10,804 bases of DNA from JAZLIC01 sp045617225 (GCA_045617225.1 JAZLIC010000130.1:1-10804), one strand, 5' to 3'. Shown: positions 1-6,944, numbered from the stretch's first letter. Program-made: numbers and translations. Notes: generated from the sequence alone by a model not told the origin.

Positions 1-9
1 TTTTAATAA

Positions 10-936
10 TTACTCAAACATTGGAGTTGACAAGTATCTCTCCCCTGTATCGGGAAACAAGGCAACGATAATCTTGCCCTTGTTTTCAGGTCTTTGGGCA
101 AGCTCCTTTGCCGCAAAGACTGCCGCACCCGAGGATATGCCTACAAGCACGCCTTCCTCTCTTGCAAGAGCTTTGCCTGCCACATAGGCTTCATCACTTT
201 TAACCGTTATAATCTCGTCATAAATGTCCGTATTAAGTATCTCCGGCACAAAATTTGCACCGATACCCTGTATTTCGTGGGCACCGCATATTCCCTTTGA
301 CAGCATAGGCGAGTCCGCCGGCTCAACTGCCACGATTTTAATATTGGGGTTTTTTGATTTTAAATATTCACCAACACCGGATAGGGTGCCTCCCGTACCT
401 ACGCCGGCTATAAAAATATCGACCTTTCCGTCTGTATCGTCCCAGATTTCAACACCTGTTGTTGCCCTGTGTATATCAACATTCGCTATATTTGTAAACT
501 GCCCCGGAATAAAACTGTTCGGAAGTTCTTTTTTAAGCTCCTCCGCCTTTTCTATTGCGCCCTTCATTCCCTTTATTCCGTCGGTTAAAACAATCTCTGC
601 ACCGTACGCCTTTAAAAGATTTCTGCGCTCAATACTCATAGTTTCAGGCATGGTGAGTATGACCTTATATCCCTTGGAAGCTGCAACCGCCGCAAGTCCG
701 ATACCTGTATTGCCGCTTGTGGGCTCGATTATGACAGAGCCTTCTTTTAAAACGCCTTCCTCCTCCGCCTTCTCTATCATAGCCATTGCCACTCTGTCCT
801 TTGCACTTCCGGCAGGGTTGAAGTATTCAAGCTTACCATAGACGGTTGCCTGTAAATTTTCTTCCTTCATATAATTGCTAAGCCTTAAAAGCGGCGTGCC
901 GCCGATTAACTCGGTAATATTTTCATATACTCTCAT
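10..936 (-). CDS. cysK: Cysteine synthase (O-acetylserine sulfhydrylase)
   Basis: The predicted 308-residue cytosolic PLP enzyme makes L-cysteine from O-acetylserine and sulfide, the last step of cysteine biosynthesis. The PLP lysine is K46 in the motif NPAGSAKDR. The substrate loop TSGNTG is at residues 73-78, the phosphate-binding loop GTGGT at 180-184, the QGIGANFVP segment at 223-231 and GISSGA near 266-271. Length and motif order are those of the CysK/CysM family. The motif PAGSAKDR and the C-terminal PDTGERYLST favour CysK over cystathionine beta-synthase. The ATG has a good AAGGAGA ribosome binding site (944-950), which overlaps the stop codon of the upstream transporter gene. Translation is therefore probably coupled to that gene, and cysK probably has no promoter of its own. 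By inference it shares the attenuated leader at 2266-2428. Confidence 0.95.
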   Translation of the reverse strand: MRVYENITELIGGTPLLRLSNYMKEENLQATVYGKLEYFNPAGSAKDRVAMAMIEKAEEEGVLKEGSVIIEPTSGNTGIGLAAVAASKGYKVILTMPETMSIERRNLLKAYGAEIVLTDGIKGMKGAIEKAEELKKELPNSFIPGQFTNIANVDIHRATTGVEIWDDTDGKVDIFIAGVGTGGTLSGVGEYLKSKNPNIKIVAVEPADSPMLSKGICGAHEIQGIGANFVPEILNTDIYDEIITVKSDEAYVAGKALAREEGVLVGISSGAAVFAAKELAQRPENKGKIIVALFPDTGERYLSTPMFE

Positions 937-948
937 TATCGTATCTCC

Positions 949-2265
949 TTATTCTTCGATTTCTTCTTTCATAGTAATCACCGCTTCGTCAATTTGATGT
1001 GCCTCTACACGCAATATACACACATCAACCTGAGGAAGCTCTACCTCTATTTCCTGCTCACCGTCGCTCGGGATAATGCCAAGAGTTTCAAACACAAGTC
1101 CGGTAAAGGTGTCATACTCATCATTCTCAAAGTCTATCCCTGTTTCCTCCGACAAGTCTTCAAGGGATATATTACCCACAATCCGCCACTTTTTATCATC
1201 TATCTGTGTTACGGCAGGCTCCGGCTTGCTGTCCTCGTCAGTATCTTCGCCAAGTTCGCCGACTAACTCCTCTACCAAATCAAAGAGGGTTACGATACCT
1301 TCCATTCCTCCGCGTTCGTCCATTATTATTGCTAAGGTATTTCGTGTTTCCTTCATATTCCTGAAAAGCACATCTGCCTTAATGCTCTCCGGCACAAAAT
1401 ACGCAGAATGCACCGCTTCTTTAAGGATAACTTCTTTTGTTTTATTATCAATACTGAAATAGTCCTTTGCGTTTAAAACACCCATGACATCATCTGCCGA
1501 TTTTTCGCAGACAGGGTACAGGGTGTGCCTTGTCTTATGTATGGTTTCCGCCCATACCGAAATATCATCATCAAGCCACAAAATGTCAACATCTACCCTG
1601 TGCGTCGCTATATCGCCTGCGGTAATATCATTAAACTCAAACACATTTTGAATTATCTCATTTTCCGCCTCTAAAATCGTTCCTTGTTCGTTGCCTTCTT
1701 CAAGCATCATCAAGATTTCGTCCTCTGTTACCTGTTCGTCGTCCTCCTCCGGGTTGATACCAAAGAGTCTTAAAACACCGTTTGTAGAAGCGGTCAACAA
1801 CCATACAACAGGCGCAAAAAGCTTTGATACATAATAAAGCATACCTGCCATACCAAGTGCCATTCCCTCTGACTTCTTCATTGCGATGCGTTTAGGTATA
1901 AGCTCGCCGAATACCAAGTTAAAATACGCCAAAATCAATGTAATCACAATGATTGAAACGGTTTTAAGTATACTCTCGGGAATTGAAACGCCCATACCGA
2001 GTATAAGTGCCACAAGCGGGTCTGCAAAATTTTCTGCCGCAAATGCACTCTGCAAAAGTCCTGCCAATGTAATTGCAACCTGAATTGTAGCTAAAAAACG
2101 TGCCGGCTCCTCAGTGAGTGACAAGAGCTTTTTTGCCTTTGTATTCCCCTCCGATGACATCTTTTTTATCTTAGCCGGATTTACCGATATTACTGCAATC
2201 TCCGCACTTGCAAAGGTCGCATTTAAAAATATAAGCACTGCTAATAACAAAAGTGGTTTTAACAT
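949..2265 (-). CDS. CNNM/CorC (hemolysin) family transporter: DUF21, CBS pair, CorC_HlyC domain
   Basis: This 438-residue membrane protein belongs to the CNNM/CorB/CorC ('hemolysin family') group. Studied members, such as MpfA-type and CorB proteins, move or control Mg2+. An N-terminal DUF21/CNNM transmembrane domain (about 1-185) has hydrophobic stretches near 1-22, 57-78, 84-98, 103-122 and 134-165, and the family motif FGELIPKRIA at 119-128. A CBS-domain pair follows (about 215-340), then a C-terminal CorC_HlyC domain (about 351-434). A longer reading from 2319 is possible, but it would start inside a terminator hairpin and lacks a ribosome binding site. The ATG at 2265 has GGAGG five bases upstream, so I chose it. 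cysK follows 12 nt downstream. Whether this protein imports or exports Mg2+, or carries another cation, cannot be told from the sequence. The name 'hemolysin' should not be taken literally. Confidence 0.9.
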   Translation of the reverse strand: MLKPLLLLAVLIFLNATFASAEIAVISVNPAKIKKMSSEGNTKAKKLLSLTEEPARFLATIQVAITLAGLLQSAFAAENFADPLVALILGMGVSIPESILKTVSIIVITLILAYFNLVFGELIPKRIAMKKSEGMALGMAGMLYYVSKLFAPVVWLLTASTNGVLRLFGINPEEDDEQVTEDEILMMLEEGNEQGTILEAENEIIQNVFEFNDITAGDIATHRVDVDILWLDDDISVWAETIHKTRHTLYPVCEKSADDVMGVLNAKDYFSIDNKTKEVILKEAVHSAYFVPESIKADVLFRNMKETRNTLAIIMDERGGMEGIVTLFDLVEELVGELGEDTDEDSKPEPAVTQIDDKKWRIVGNISLEDLSEETGIDFENDEYDTFTGLVFETLGIIPSDGEQEIEVELPQVDVCILRVEAHQIDEAVITMKEEIEE

Positions 2266-2303
2266 AGTTTCCTCCAAAAAATATTTCCTGAAAATCACAA
2301 AAA

Positions 2304-2340
2304 GGCATAGCCTAATCAAAAGTAAAGATTAGACCATACC
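2304..2340 (-). terminator. Intrinsic terminator (attenuator) in the 5' leader of the transporter gene
   Basis: On the minus strand, bases 2340-2327 (GGTATGGTCTAATC) pair with 2317-2304 (GATTAGGCTATGCC) to give an uninterrupted 14-bp stem that includes three G-U pairs. The 9-nt loop is at 2318-2326, and a run of five U follows (2303-2299). The U-run lies on the minus-strand side, so termination is directed towards the transporter gene, 34 nt before its ATG. A terminator between a strong promoter and its first large gene is the hallmark of transcription attenuation. On the plus strand the same stem is not followed by T residues, so it is unlikely to be a terminator in that direction. Confidence 0.85.
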
Positions 2341-2394
2341 TTAACTCTTCAATTTTAAATTTATACAAGTATCCGTATCGGAACTGTCGTCCAT
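2341..2394 (-). CDS. Putative 17-residue acidic leader peptide
   Basis: This small ORF encodes MDDSSDTDTCINLKLKS. It begins with ATG about 28 nt after the predicted transcription start. A GGGTGAT ribosome binding site is placed 8 nt upstream. It ends with TAA at 2343-2341, so the first base of the terminator stem (2340) is the very next base. The N-terminal half is strongly acidic (Asp at 2, 3, 6 and 8) and the C-terminal half is basic (Lys at 14 and 16). A ribosome at the stop codon would cover the 5' arm of the terminator. The peptide is too short for homology. Belief that it is translated rests on its site, spacing and position. It could instead be a chance ORF in the leader. Confidence 0.6.
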   Translation of the reverse strand: MDDSSDTDTCINLKLKS

Positions 2395-2428
2395 TTACCA
2401 AATCACCCTTTTTGTAATTACTTTTTGT

Positions 2429-2457
2429 ATTCTAACATATATTTATCCCTTTGTAAA
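2429..2457 (-). promoter_or_regulatory. Sigma-A promoter for the leader/transporter/cysK operon
   Basis: Read on the minus strand, the -35 is TTTACA (2457-2452), the spacer is exactly 17 nt (2451-2435) and the -10 is TAGAAT (2434-2429). A TG one base before the -10 gives an extended -10. Both hexamers differ from consensus at one position, so this should be a strong vegetative promoter. The expected start is about 2422. Confidence 0.8.
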
Positions 2458-2539
2458 TAACTATTCTCAAATATTAACAAATATTTAAAGAATTCCATCA
2501 CATCTTACTGAATAAGCATAAAGCATAAGGAGTGGTAAA

Positions 2540-2821
2540 ATGAACGAGGAAAACAAGCCTACCCTAAAAGAGCGGTTTGCAGATGCGGTAGATATTTCAA
2601 AAGATGTAATTTTGGATACAGTCCTGATTAAAATAATCGGAAACCGTGAACTCACCTTAGAAAACTATAAGGGTATTGTAGAATACACGGACAGCTGCAT
2701 ACGGATTAAAGCAAAGCCGTATACGGTAAAAATCACGGGTACAAATCTTGAAATTAAAGTTATTACAGGGGAAATGCTCTATATAACAGGGAGGATATTA
2801 TGCTTTTCCTACGAATTATAA
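2540..2821 (+). CDS. yqfC: Sporulation protein YqfC (YabP/YqfC family)
   Basis: The 93-residue protein matches the YabP/YqfC family, small proteins made in the mother cell during endospore formation. Typical features are the GNRELTLENYKGIVEY block at about 34-49, followed by a beta-rich segment ending in ITGRILCFSYEL. No signal peptide or membrane segment is visible. The ATG is preceded by AAGGAG (2527-2532) with a 7-nt spacer. Its 3' end overlaps yqfD by 22 nt in another frame, the conserved yqfC-yqfD pairing. In B. subtilis the pair is under sigma-E; no convincing sigma-E promoter could be picked out here. The biochemical function is unknown in the family. Confidence 0.88.
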   Translation: MNEENKPTLKERFADAVDISKDVILDTVLIKIIGNRELTLENYKGIVEYTDSCIRIKAKPYTVKITGTNLEIKVITGEMLYITGRILCFSYEL

Positions 2822-4077
2822 ATTATTTAAGAGGCTATGTTATAATATGTGCCGAGGGCGTGTTTACGGAAAGATTTATAAACATCTGTCTAAAACGCAA
2901 CCTTCTGCTTTGGGATATAAAAATGGTGGGCAAGGAGCGGTTGATTGCCAAGATGAGCATTGACGCCTTTTTTTGTGTGCGTCCGATTGCACGCCGCACA
3001 CGCACCAAAGTGCGCATAAGCCATCGTATAGGATTTCCGTTTTTGCTCCACCGATACAGAAAGCGAAAGCTTGCTCTGACGGGAATAATCATTCTTGTAC
3101 TGCTTTTGTGGTACACCTCAACTCATATAATGTCGATTACCATTTTCGGCAATGACCGCATATCCTCTGCCGATATTCTCTCCGTTATGGAAAGGAGCGG
3201 CATTTCGACAGGTGCGCCGATTAACCGTCTGGACAGAGATTATTTGCACAATCGCATTATATCGGATATAGATGAAATTGCGTGGGTGGGTATAAACAGA
3301 AAAGGCTCCAGAATATATGTAGAAGTTGTTGAACGCCTGAATCCAAATCCAAAAGTAGATAAGGATACACCCTGCAACTTAGTCGCAGAAAATGACGGAA
3401 TAATCGAAAGCATTGAGGCACGGGCAGGGCAGACAATGGTAAAGGTGGGTGAAGGCGTAAGGAAAGGCGATGTATTAGTCAGCGGAATTGTAGACAATGG
3501 AGCAATCGGATTTCGCTTTATCCACGCTTACGGAGATGTCTATGCAACCACAACGTATAAAATGACAAGGGAATATCCACTTGAATATCAGGAAAAGGAG
3601 TACACGGGCAAGGAGAAAAAGCGATTTAAAATATCCTTTTTGGGGCATACTATCCCACTGTCAATAGGTAAGAGGCAACCGTTTGAAGTATGCGAGGAAA
3701 ACGCCGCAGAAAACACGCTTGTACCGCCTGTGGATATTCTGCCGCCGATAACCTTTATCAGTACCGATTATAAAGAGCAGGTTTTGGTTTCAAAGAGCAG
3801 AACCGAAGCCGATGCGCTTTCCCTTGCCAAGACAGAATTAGAAGAAGAACTTAAAAAATCTCTTCCTGATGACGCAGAGATAAAGGGCTGTGAAATCAAG
3901 CACTTTATGACCGAGTTTAAAACCGTTATGGTGACAATGACTTTAACTTGCCGAGAGAGTATTTCAAGGGAAAATATAATTGACAAAAACGCTCAAGTGG
4001 ATTATGATAGAAGTGGTGTATCAGAAAATGCACCGCCTTTGGATATAAAATCCGAAACCAAAGAAAATCAGAGGTAA
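2800..4077 (+). CDS. yqfD: Sporulation protein YqfD
   Basis: The 425-residue protein has the YqfD layout. A basic cytosolic N-terminal region of about 90 residues ends in an Arg/Lys-rich stretch (RYRKRK, 85-90). One transmembrane helix follows (about 91-111), then a large domain expected outside the membrane. The segment just after the helix (ITIFGNDRISSADILSVMER, 113-132) resembles a POTRA-like fold of the FtsQ/YqfD type. The C-terminal 30 residues are polar and low in complexity. YqfD is required for efficient spore formation in B. subtilis, but its mechanism is not established. The ATG at 2800 lies inside the yqfC 3' end and has GGGAGG (2789-2794) upstream. The phoH start follows 4 nt after the stop, and its ribosome binding site overlaps this stop codon. 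Confidence 0.9.
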   Translation: MLFLRIINYLRGYVIICAEGVFTERFINICLKRNLLLWDIKMVGKERLIAKMSIDAFFCVRPIARRTRTKVRISHRIGFPFLLHRYRKRKLALTGIIILVLLLWYTSTHIMSITIFGNDRISSADILSVMERSGISTGAPINRLDRDYLHNRIISDIDEIAWVGINRKGSRIYVEVVERLNPNPKVDKDTPCNLVAENDGIIESIEARAGQTMVKVGEGVRKGDVLVSGIVDNGAIGFRFIHAYGDVYATTTYKMTREYPLEYQEKEYTGKEKKRFKISFLGHTIPLSIGKRQPFEVCEENAAENTLVPPVDILPPITFISTDYKEQVLVSKSRTEADALSLAKTELEEELKKSLPDDAEIKGCEIKHFMTEFKTVMVTMTLTCRESISRENIIDKNAQVDYDRSGVSENAPPLDIKSETKENQR

Positions 4078-4081
4078 TATA

Positions 4082-5071
4082 ATGGAAAGACATATCGATA
4101 TAGAAAAAATGGAACAGGTAATAAATCTGTTCGGAAGTTTTGACAGCAACATAAAATTAGTTGAAAAGGAATTAGATGTTGCCATTATCAACCGCGGCTC
4201 CGAAATTAAAATCGGCGGCGAGCCGGAAAATGTTGATAAAGCGTTATCCGTAATAAAAAATCTCCTTGCTATCTTAAACCGTGGCGAAACAATCGGCGAG
4301 CAAGAGGTCAGATATGTTATGTCACAGGTAGAGGACGGAAACGAAGAAGAACTTGCCGCATTGGGCGAGGACTGCGTTTGCATTACTGCCAGGGGTGTGC
4401 CTATTAAGGCTAAAACCGTGGGCCAACAACAGTATGTTGACAAAATCAAAAACAATCCTATCGTTTTCGGCATCGGCCCTGCCGGCACAGGAAAGACATA
4501 TCTTGCAGTTGCAATGGCAGTTTCCGCATTCAAAAATAAGGAGATAAACAAAATTGTTTTAACCCGTCCTGCCATCGAAGCAGGCGAAAGTCTTGGCTTT
4601 CTGCCGGGAGATATGCAGGATAAGGTTGACCCATATTTGCGACCTCTCTATGACGCACTGGGCGAAATGCTTGGATACGAGGCGTTTCATAAGCATATAG
4701 AACGCGGAATAATCGAAGTTGCACCGCTTGCATATATGCGCGGCAGAACATTAGACGACGCCTTTATCATTCTTGATGAGGCGCAGAACACCACGCCGGA
4801 ACAGATGAAAATGTTTTTGACACGAATGGGCTTTGCTTCAAAAATCGTTGTAACGGGCGATATTACACAGGTAGACCTGCCCCGTGACAAGAAGTCCGGA
4901 CTTAAAGATGCGGAAATCGTCCTTAAAAACATTGAAGGTATTGAGTTTATGTACCTTAGCGAAAAAGATGTTGTCCGCCACCCACTGGTACAAAAAATCG
5001 TTAAAGCATACGAGCGAAAGCTCTTAGAGCGTGAACGGGTCGAAAAGGCACGCAAAAACAAAGAAAGATAA
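4082..5071 (+). CDS. phoH: PhoH family ATPase
   Basis: The 329-residue cytosolic P-loop ATPase belongs to the PhoH/YbeZ family, linked to RNA metabolism and functionally paired with YbeY, the next gene. An N-terminal KH-like RNA-binding region (about 1-100) contains IKIGGEPENVDKAL at 42-55. The Walker A motif GPAGTGKT is at 132-139 and Walker B FIILDEAQN at 228-236. A sensor-type VVTGD follows at 256-260 and the TRPAIEAGESLGFLPGD block at 161-177. The C-terminus (about 309-329) is a charged helix rich in Arg, Lys and Glu. The ribosome binding site AGAGGTAA (4070-4076) overlaps the yqfD stop. ybeY begins 15 nt downstream, leaving no room for pgpH (yqfF), which separates the two in B. subtilis. 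The name is historical, and phosphate regulation should not be assumed. Confidence 0.94.
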   Translation: MERHIDIEKMEQVINLFGSFDSNIKLVEKELDVAIINRGSEIKIGGEPENVDKALSVIKNLLAILNRGETIGEQEVRYVMSQVEDGNEEELAALGEDCVCITARGVPIKAKTVGQQQYVDKIKNNPIVFGIGPAGTGKTYLAVAMAVSAFKNKEINKIVLTRPAIEAGESLGFLPGDMQDKVDPYLRPLYDALGEMLGYEAFHKHIERGIIEVAPLAYMRGRTLDDAFIILDEAQNTTPEQMKMFLTRMGFASKIVVTGDITQVDLPRDKKSGLKDAEIVLKNIEGIEFMYLSEKDVVRHPLVQKIVKAYERKLLERERVEKARKNKER

Positions 5072-5086
5072 GAAAAGAGCTGTGTT

Positions 5087-5572
5087 ATGAAAATAATGAT
5101 ACAAAACGGACAGGACAAGCTGCCTGTCACAAAAGAGGTGCGTGAAATTATCCGCAAGGCGGCATCTGCATCTCTTAAATATATGGACTTCCCGAAAAAT
5201 GTTGAAATCAGTGTTCTCCTCACCGATAACGAAGAAATACGCAAATTAAACAAGCTTCACAGAGAGATTGACAAAGCAACCGATGTTTTATCCTTCCCTA
5301 TGTTTGAATACGACGAAAACGGTGATATTATCGAAGAATACGCCGATTTTAGTGAGGAAGGCGATTTGTGTCTTGGGGATATAGTTATCTCATTAGAGAG
5401 AGCTATGGAGCAATCCGAGGAATACGGTCACACTTTTTTAAGAGAGGTTGGATTTTTGACAGTACATTCAATGCTGCACCTTTTCGGCTATGACCATATG
5501 AACGATGACGACGAAAAAGAGATGTTCGGATACCAAAGAGAAATATTAAATGAAATGGATTTGAAGAGATGA
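5087..5572 (+). CDS. ybeY: Endoribonuclease YbeY (rRNA maturation factor)
   Basis: The 161-residue zinc metalloprotein acts in 16S rRNA 3'-end maturation and ribosome quality control. The family signature HSMLHLFGYDH provides three zinc ligands, His127, His131 and His137 (H-x3-H-x5-H). The conserved DKATDVLSFP block is at 62-71 and LGDIVIS at 96-102. Length is normal for the family. The start is ATG 5087 with a weak purine-rich site (AAAAGAG) upstream; a second in-frame ATG at 5096 is possible. The gene overlaps dgkA by 4 nt (ATGA), so the two are translationally coupled. It lies just after phoH and two genes before era, two proteins also tied to small-subunit maturation. Confidence 0.95.
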   Translation: MKIMIQNGQDKLPVTKEVREIIRKAASASLKYMDFPKNVEISVLLTDNEEIRKLNKLHREIDKATDVLSFPMFEYDENGDIIEEYADFSEEGDLCLGDIVISLERAMEQSEEYGHTFLREVGFLTVHSMLHLFGYDHMNDDDEKEMFGYQREILNEMDLKR

Positions 5573-6039
5573 AGTTACTTAAAAGCTTTTGGTTTGCAAT
5601 CTGCGGAATTTGGCACTGCGTAAGGTATGAGCGTAATATGCGCATACATATTCTTGCTATGATAACGGTCTTTATCTTCTCCTACCTTTATGGTGTTGAA
5701 AGGTCGCAATGCGCAATCCTTGCACTTACAATAGCAATGGTTATGTCATTTGAAGCGTTTAATACTGCCATAGAAAAAGCGATTGATATATCCGCTCCTG
5801 AATTTAACCCCATTGCAAAGGTCGCAAAGGACGTTTCGGCAGGCGGAGTTTTAATCGCCGCCGTCGCATCAATCATTGTGGCAATCTTTATCTTTGGGGA
5901 TACGGTGCGGCTTTTAAATGTTTTAGAGAAATTTACCGGCCCGTTATGGATAGCCGGACTTACAGGATATATAATTTTAGGAGCAATATTTGTTTTTTCG
6001 GTTCCCAAAAAAGATAAGCAGAAAGGAAACAACAAATGA
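5569..6039 (+). CDS. dgkA: Diacylglycerol/undecaprenol kinase, DgkA type
   Basis: This small integral membrane lipid kinase in Gram-positive bacteria usually phosphorylates undecaprenol (or diacylglycerol), feeding the lipid carrier for wall synthesis. The family motifs are ERNMRIH at 21-27, the catalytic block EAFNTAIEKAID at 62-73 with the expected catalytic Glu69, and AKDVSAGGVL at 86-95. Hydrophobic segments fall near 28-42, 46-61, 92-110 and 122-147. The protein has 156 residues where Gram-positive relatives are commonly near 120-130. The extra length is a C-terminal extension holding a fourth hydrophobic segment and a basic tail (KKDKQKGNNK). It overlaps both neighbours by 4 nt (ybeY before, era after). 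cdd, which often follows dgkA in Bacillus, is absent. Confidence 0.92.
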   Translation: MKLLKSFWFAICGIWHCVRYERNMRIHILAMITVFIFSYLYGVERSQCAILALTIAMVMSFEAFNTAIEKAIDISAPEFNPIAKVAKDVSAGGVLIAAVASIIVAIFIFGDTVRLLNVLEKFTGPLWIAGLTGYIILGAIFVFSVPKKDKQKGNNK

Positions 6040-6920
6040 AATCAGGTTTTATCGCAATAATCGGTCGTCCGAATGCCGGAAAATCAACTCTTCTTAACCG
6101 ACTTATCGGCGAGAAGGTTGCCATCGTTTCAAACAAGCCGCAAACTACAAGGACGAAAATTCTGGGCGTCTGCACAGGCGAGGACTATCAAATTGTATTT
6201 ATTGACACCCCCGGAATACACAAACCGCACAACAAGCTTGGTGAGCGTATGGAGCGTTATATCTATACTGCAACACAGGACATAGACGCACTTATCTATG
6301 TAGTTGACTGTAACATAAAAGAAAGTGAGCTTGAACTCGAAGCAGAAGCTTTAAAGGCACTTAATACCCAAGATGTGCCTATCGTACTTGCGGTAAACAA
6401 GATTGACACCGTGCCGCGTCTTAACCTGCTGCCCGTTTTAAGCAAGCTTCAATCCATATATCCTTTTAAAGCTATTGTACCGATTTCCGCACAAAACGGT
6501 GATAATTTAGACGAGCTTAAAGACAGCCTCGGCGTTTATTTAAACGAAGGGCCGAAGTTCTTTCCGGACGATGTAATCACCGACCAACCGGAGCGGCAGA
6601 TTGTAGCGGAGTATATCCGTGAGAAAGCACTCCGTCTTTTAAATAAAGAAATTCCGCACGGGATTGCGGTTGAAATCGAGCGTATGAGCCAAAAGCCAAA
6701 CGGAACTTATGAAATCGCCGTAGCGATATACTGCGAAAAGCAGAGCCATAAAGGCATCATTATCGGGAGCGGCGGCAAAAAGTTAAAACAAATCGGCTCT
6801 CACGCACGCACCGATATTGAACGCTTCCTGGGAAGCAAGGTTTACCTTGAACTTTGGGTGCGTGTAAAAGAGGATTGGAGAAATAAAGAAAGATTTATTT
6901 CCGATATTGGATTTGAATAA
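6036..6920 (+). CDS. era: GTPase Era
   Basis: The 294-residue GTPase binds 16S rRNA and helps assemble the 30S subunit. All GTPase motifs are present: G1 GRPNAGKS (10-17), the TT-containing switch I QTTRTK (36-41), G3 DTPG (57-60), G4 NKID (121-124) and G5 SAQ (151-153). The C-terminal KH domain contains the RNA-binding loop IIGSGGKKLKQIG (242-254). Length and domain order are standard. The ATG overlaps the dgkA stop by 4 nt and is preceded by AAAGGA. The 52-nt gap after the stop, before yqzL, is the longest internal gap in the yqfC-to-recO run. Confidence 0.97.
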   Translation: MKSGFIAIIGRPNAGKSTLLNRLIGEKVAIVSNKPQTTRTKILGVCTGEDYQIVFIDTPGIHKPHNKLGERMERYIYTATQDIDALIYVVDCNIKESELELEAEALKALNTQDVPIVLAVNKIDTVPRLNLLPVLSKLQSIYPFKAIVPISAQNGDNLDELKDSLGVYLNEGPKFFPDDVITDQPERQIVAEYIREKALRLLNKEIPHGIAVEIERMSQKPNGTYEIAVAIYCEKQSHKGIIIGSGGKKLKQIGSHARTDIERFLGSKVYLELWVRVKEDWRNKERFISDIGFE

Positions 6921-6944
6921 TTTGTCAGTATATTTATATCCTCC

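Larger units (their letters stand above)
2266..2428 (-). promoter_or_regulatory. Transcribed leader with attenuator architecture upstream of the transporter-cysK operon
   Basis: The leader RNA runs from a start expected about 2422 to the transporter ATG at 2265. In order it contains a Shine-Dalgarno sequence (GGGTGAT, 2402-2408), a 17-codon ORF (2341-2394), an intrinsic terminator (2304-2340 plus a U-run) and the GGAGG site of the transporter gene (2271-2275). I tried to match it to known riboswitch classes (M-box, yybP-ykoY, purine, THF, c-di-GMP, fluoride) and recognised none. One weak alternative pairing could oppose the terminator: CCGAUAC (2381-2375) with GUAUGG (2339-2334), with one bulged base. 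The layout is read directly; a regulatory role is inferred. Confidence 0.7.

Noticed and set aside
224..841. Long open frame on the plus strand opposite cysK
   Set aside because: It lies antisense to the highly conserved cysK, has a low-complexity Ser/Pro/Ile-rich translation typical of an antisense shadow, and shows no recognisable motif. The same applies to the frames opposite phoH/ybeY (4021-4575, 4687-5253), dgkA (5688-6035) and the right-hand cluster (8966-9358, 9637-10038, 10211-10636).
2266..2319. In-frame upstream ATG (2319) adding 18 residues to the transporter
   Set aside because: It lies inside the terminator stem-loop with no ribosome binding site, whereas ATG 2265 has GGAGG at ideal spacing and opens directly with the first membrane segment.
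2266..2428. Known metal or purine riboswitch in the transporter leader
   Set aside because: The leader is short and much of it is the 17-codon ORF and the terminator. I could not find conserved cores of M-box, yybP-ykoY, purine, THF, fluoride or c-di-GMP riboswitches. A covariance-model search would be decisive.
2461..2526. Sigma-E promoter for yqfC-yqfD
   Set aside because: ATATT (2481-2485) with CATCTTAC (2501-2508) has about the right spacing, but the -10 matches the sigma-E consensus poorly. CATAAAGC (2517-2524) lacks a partner -35 at 13-15 nt. Not strong enough to annotate.
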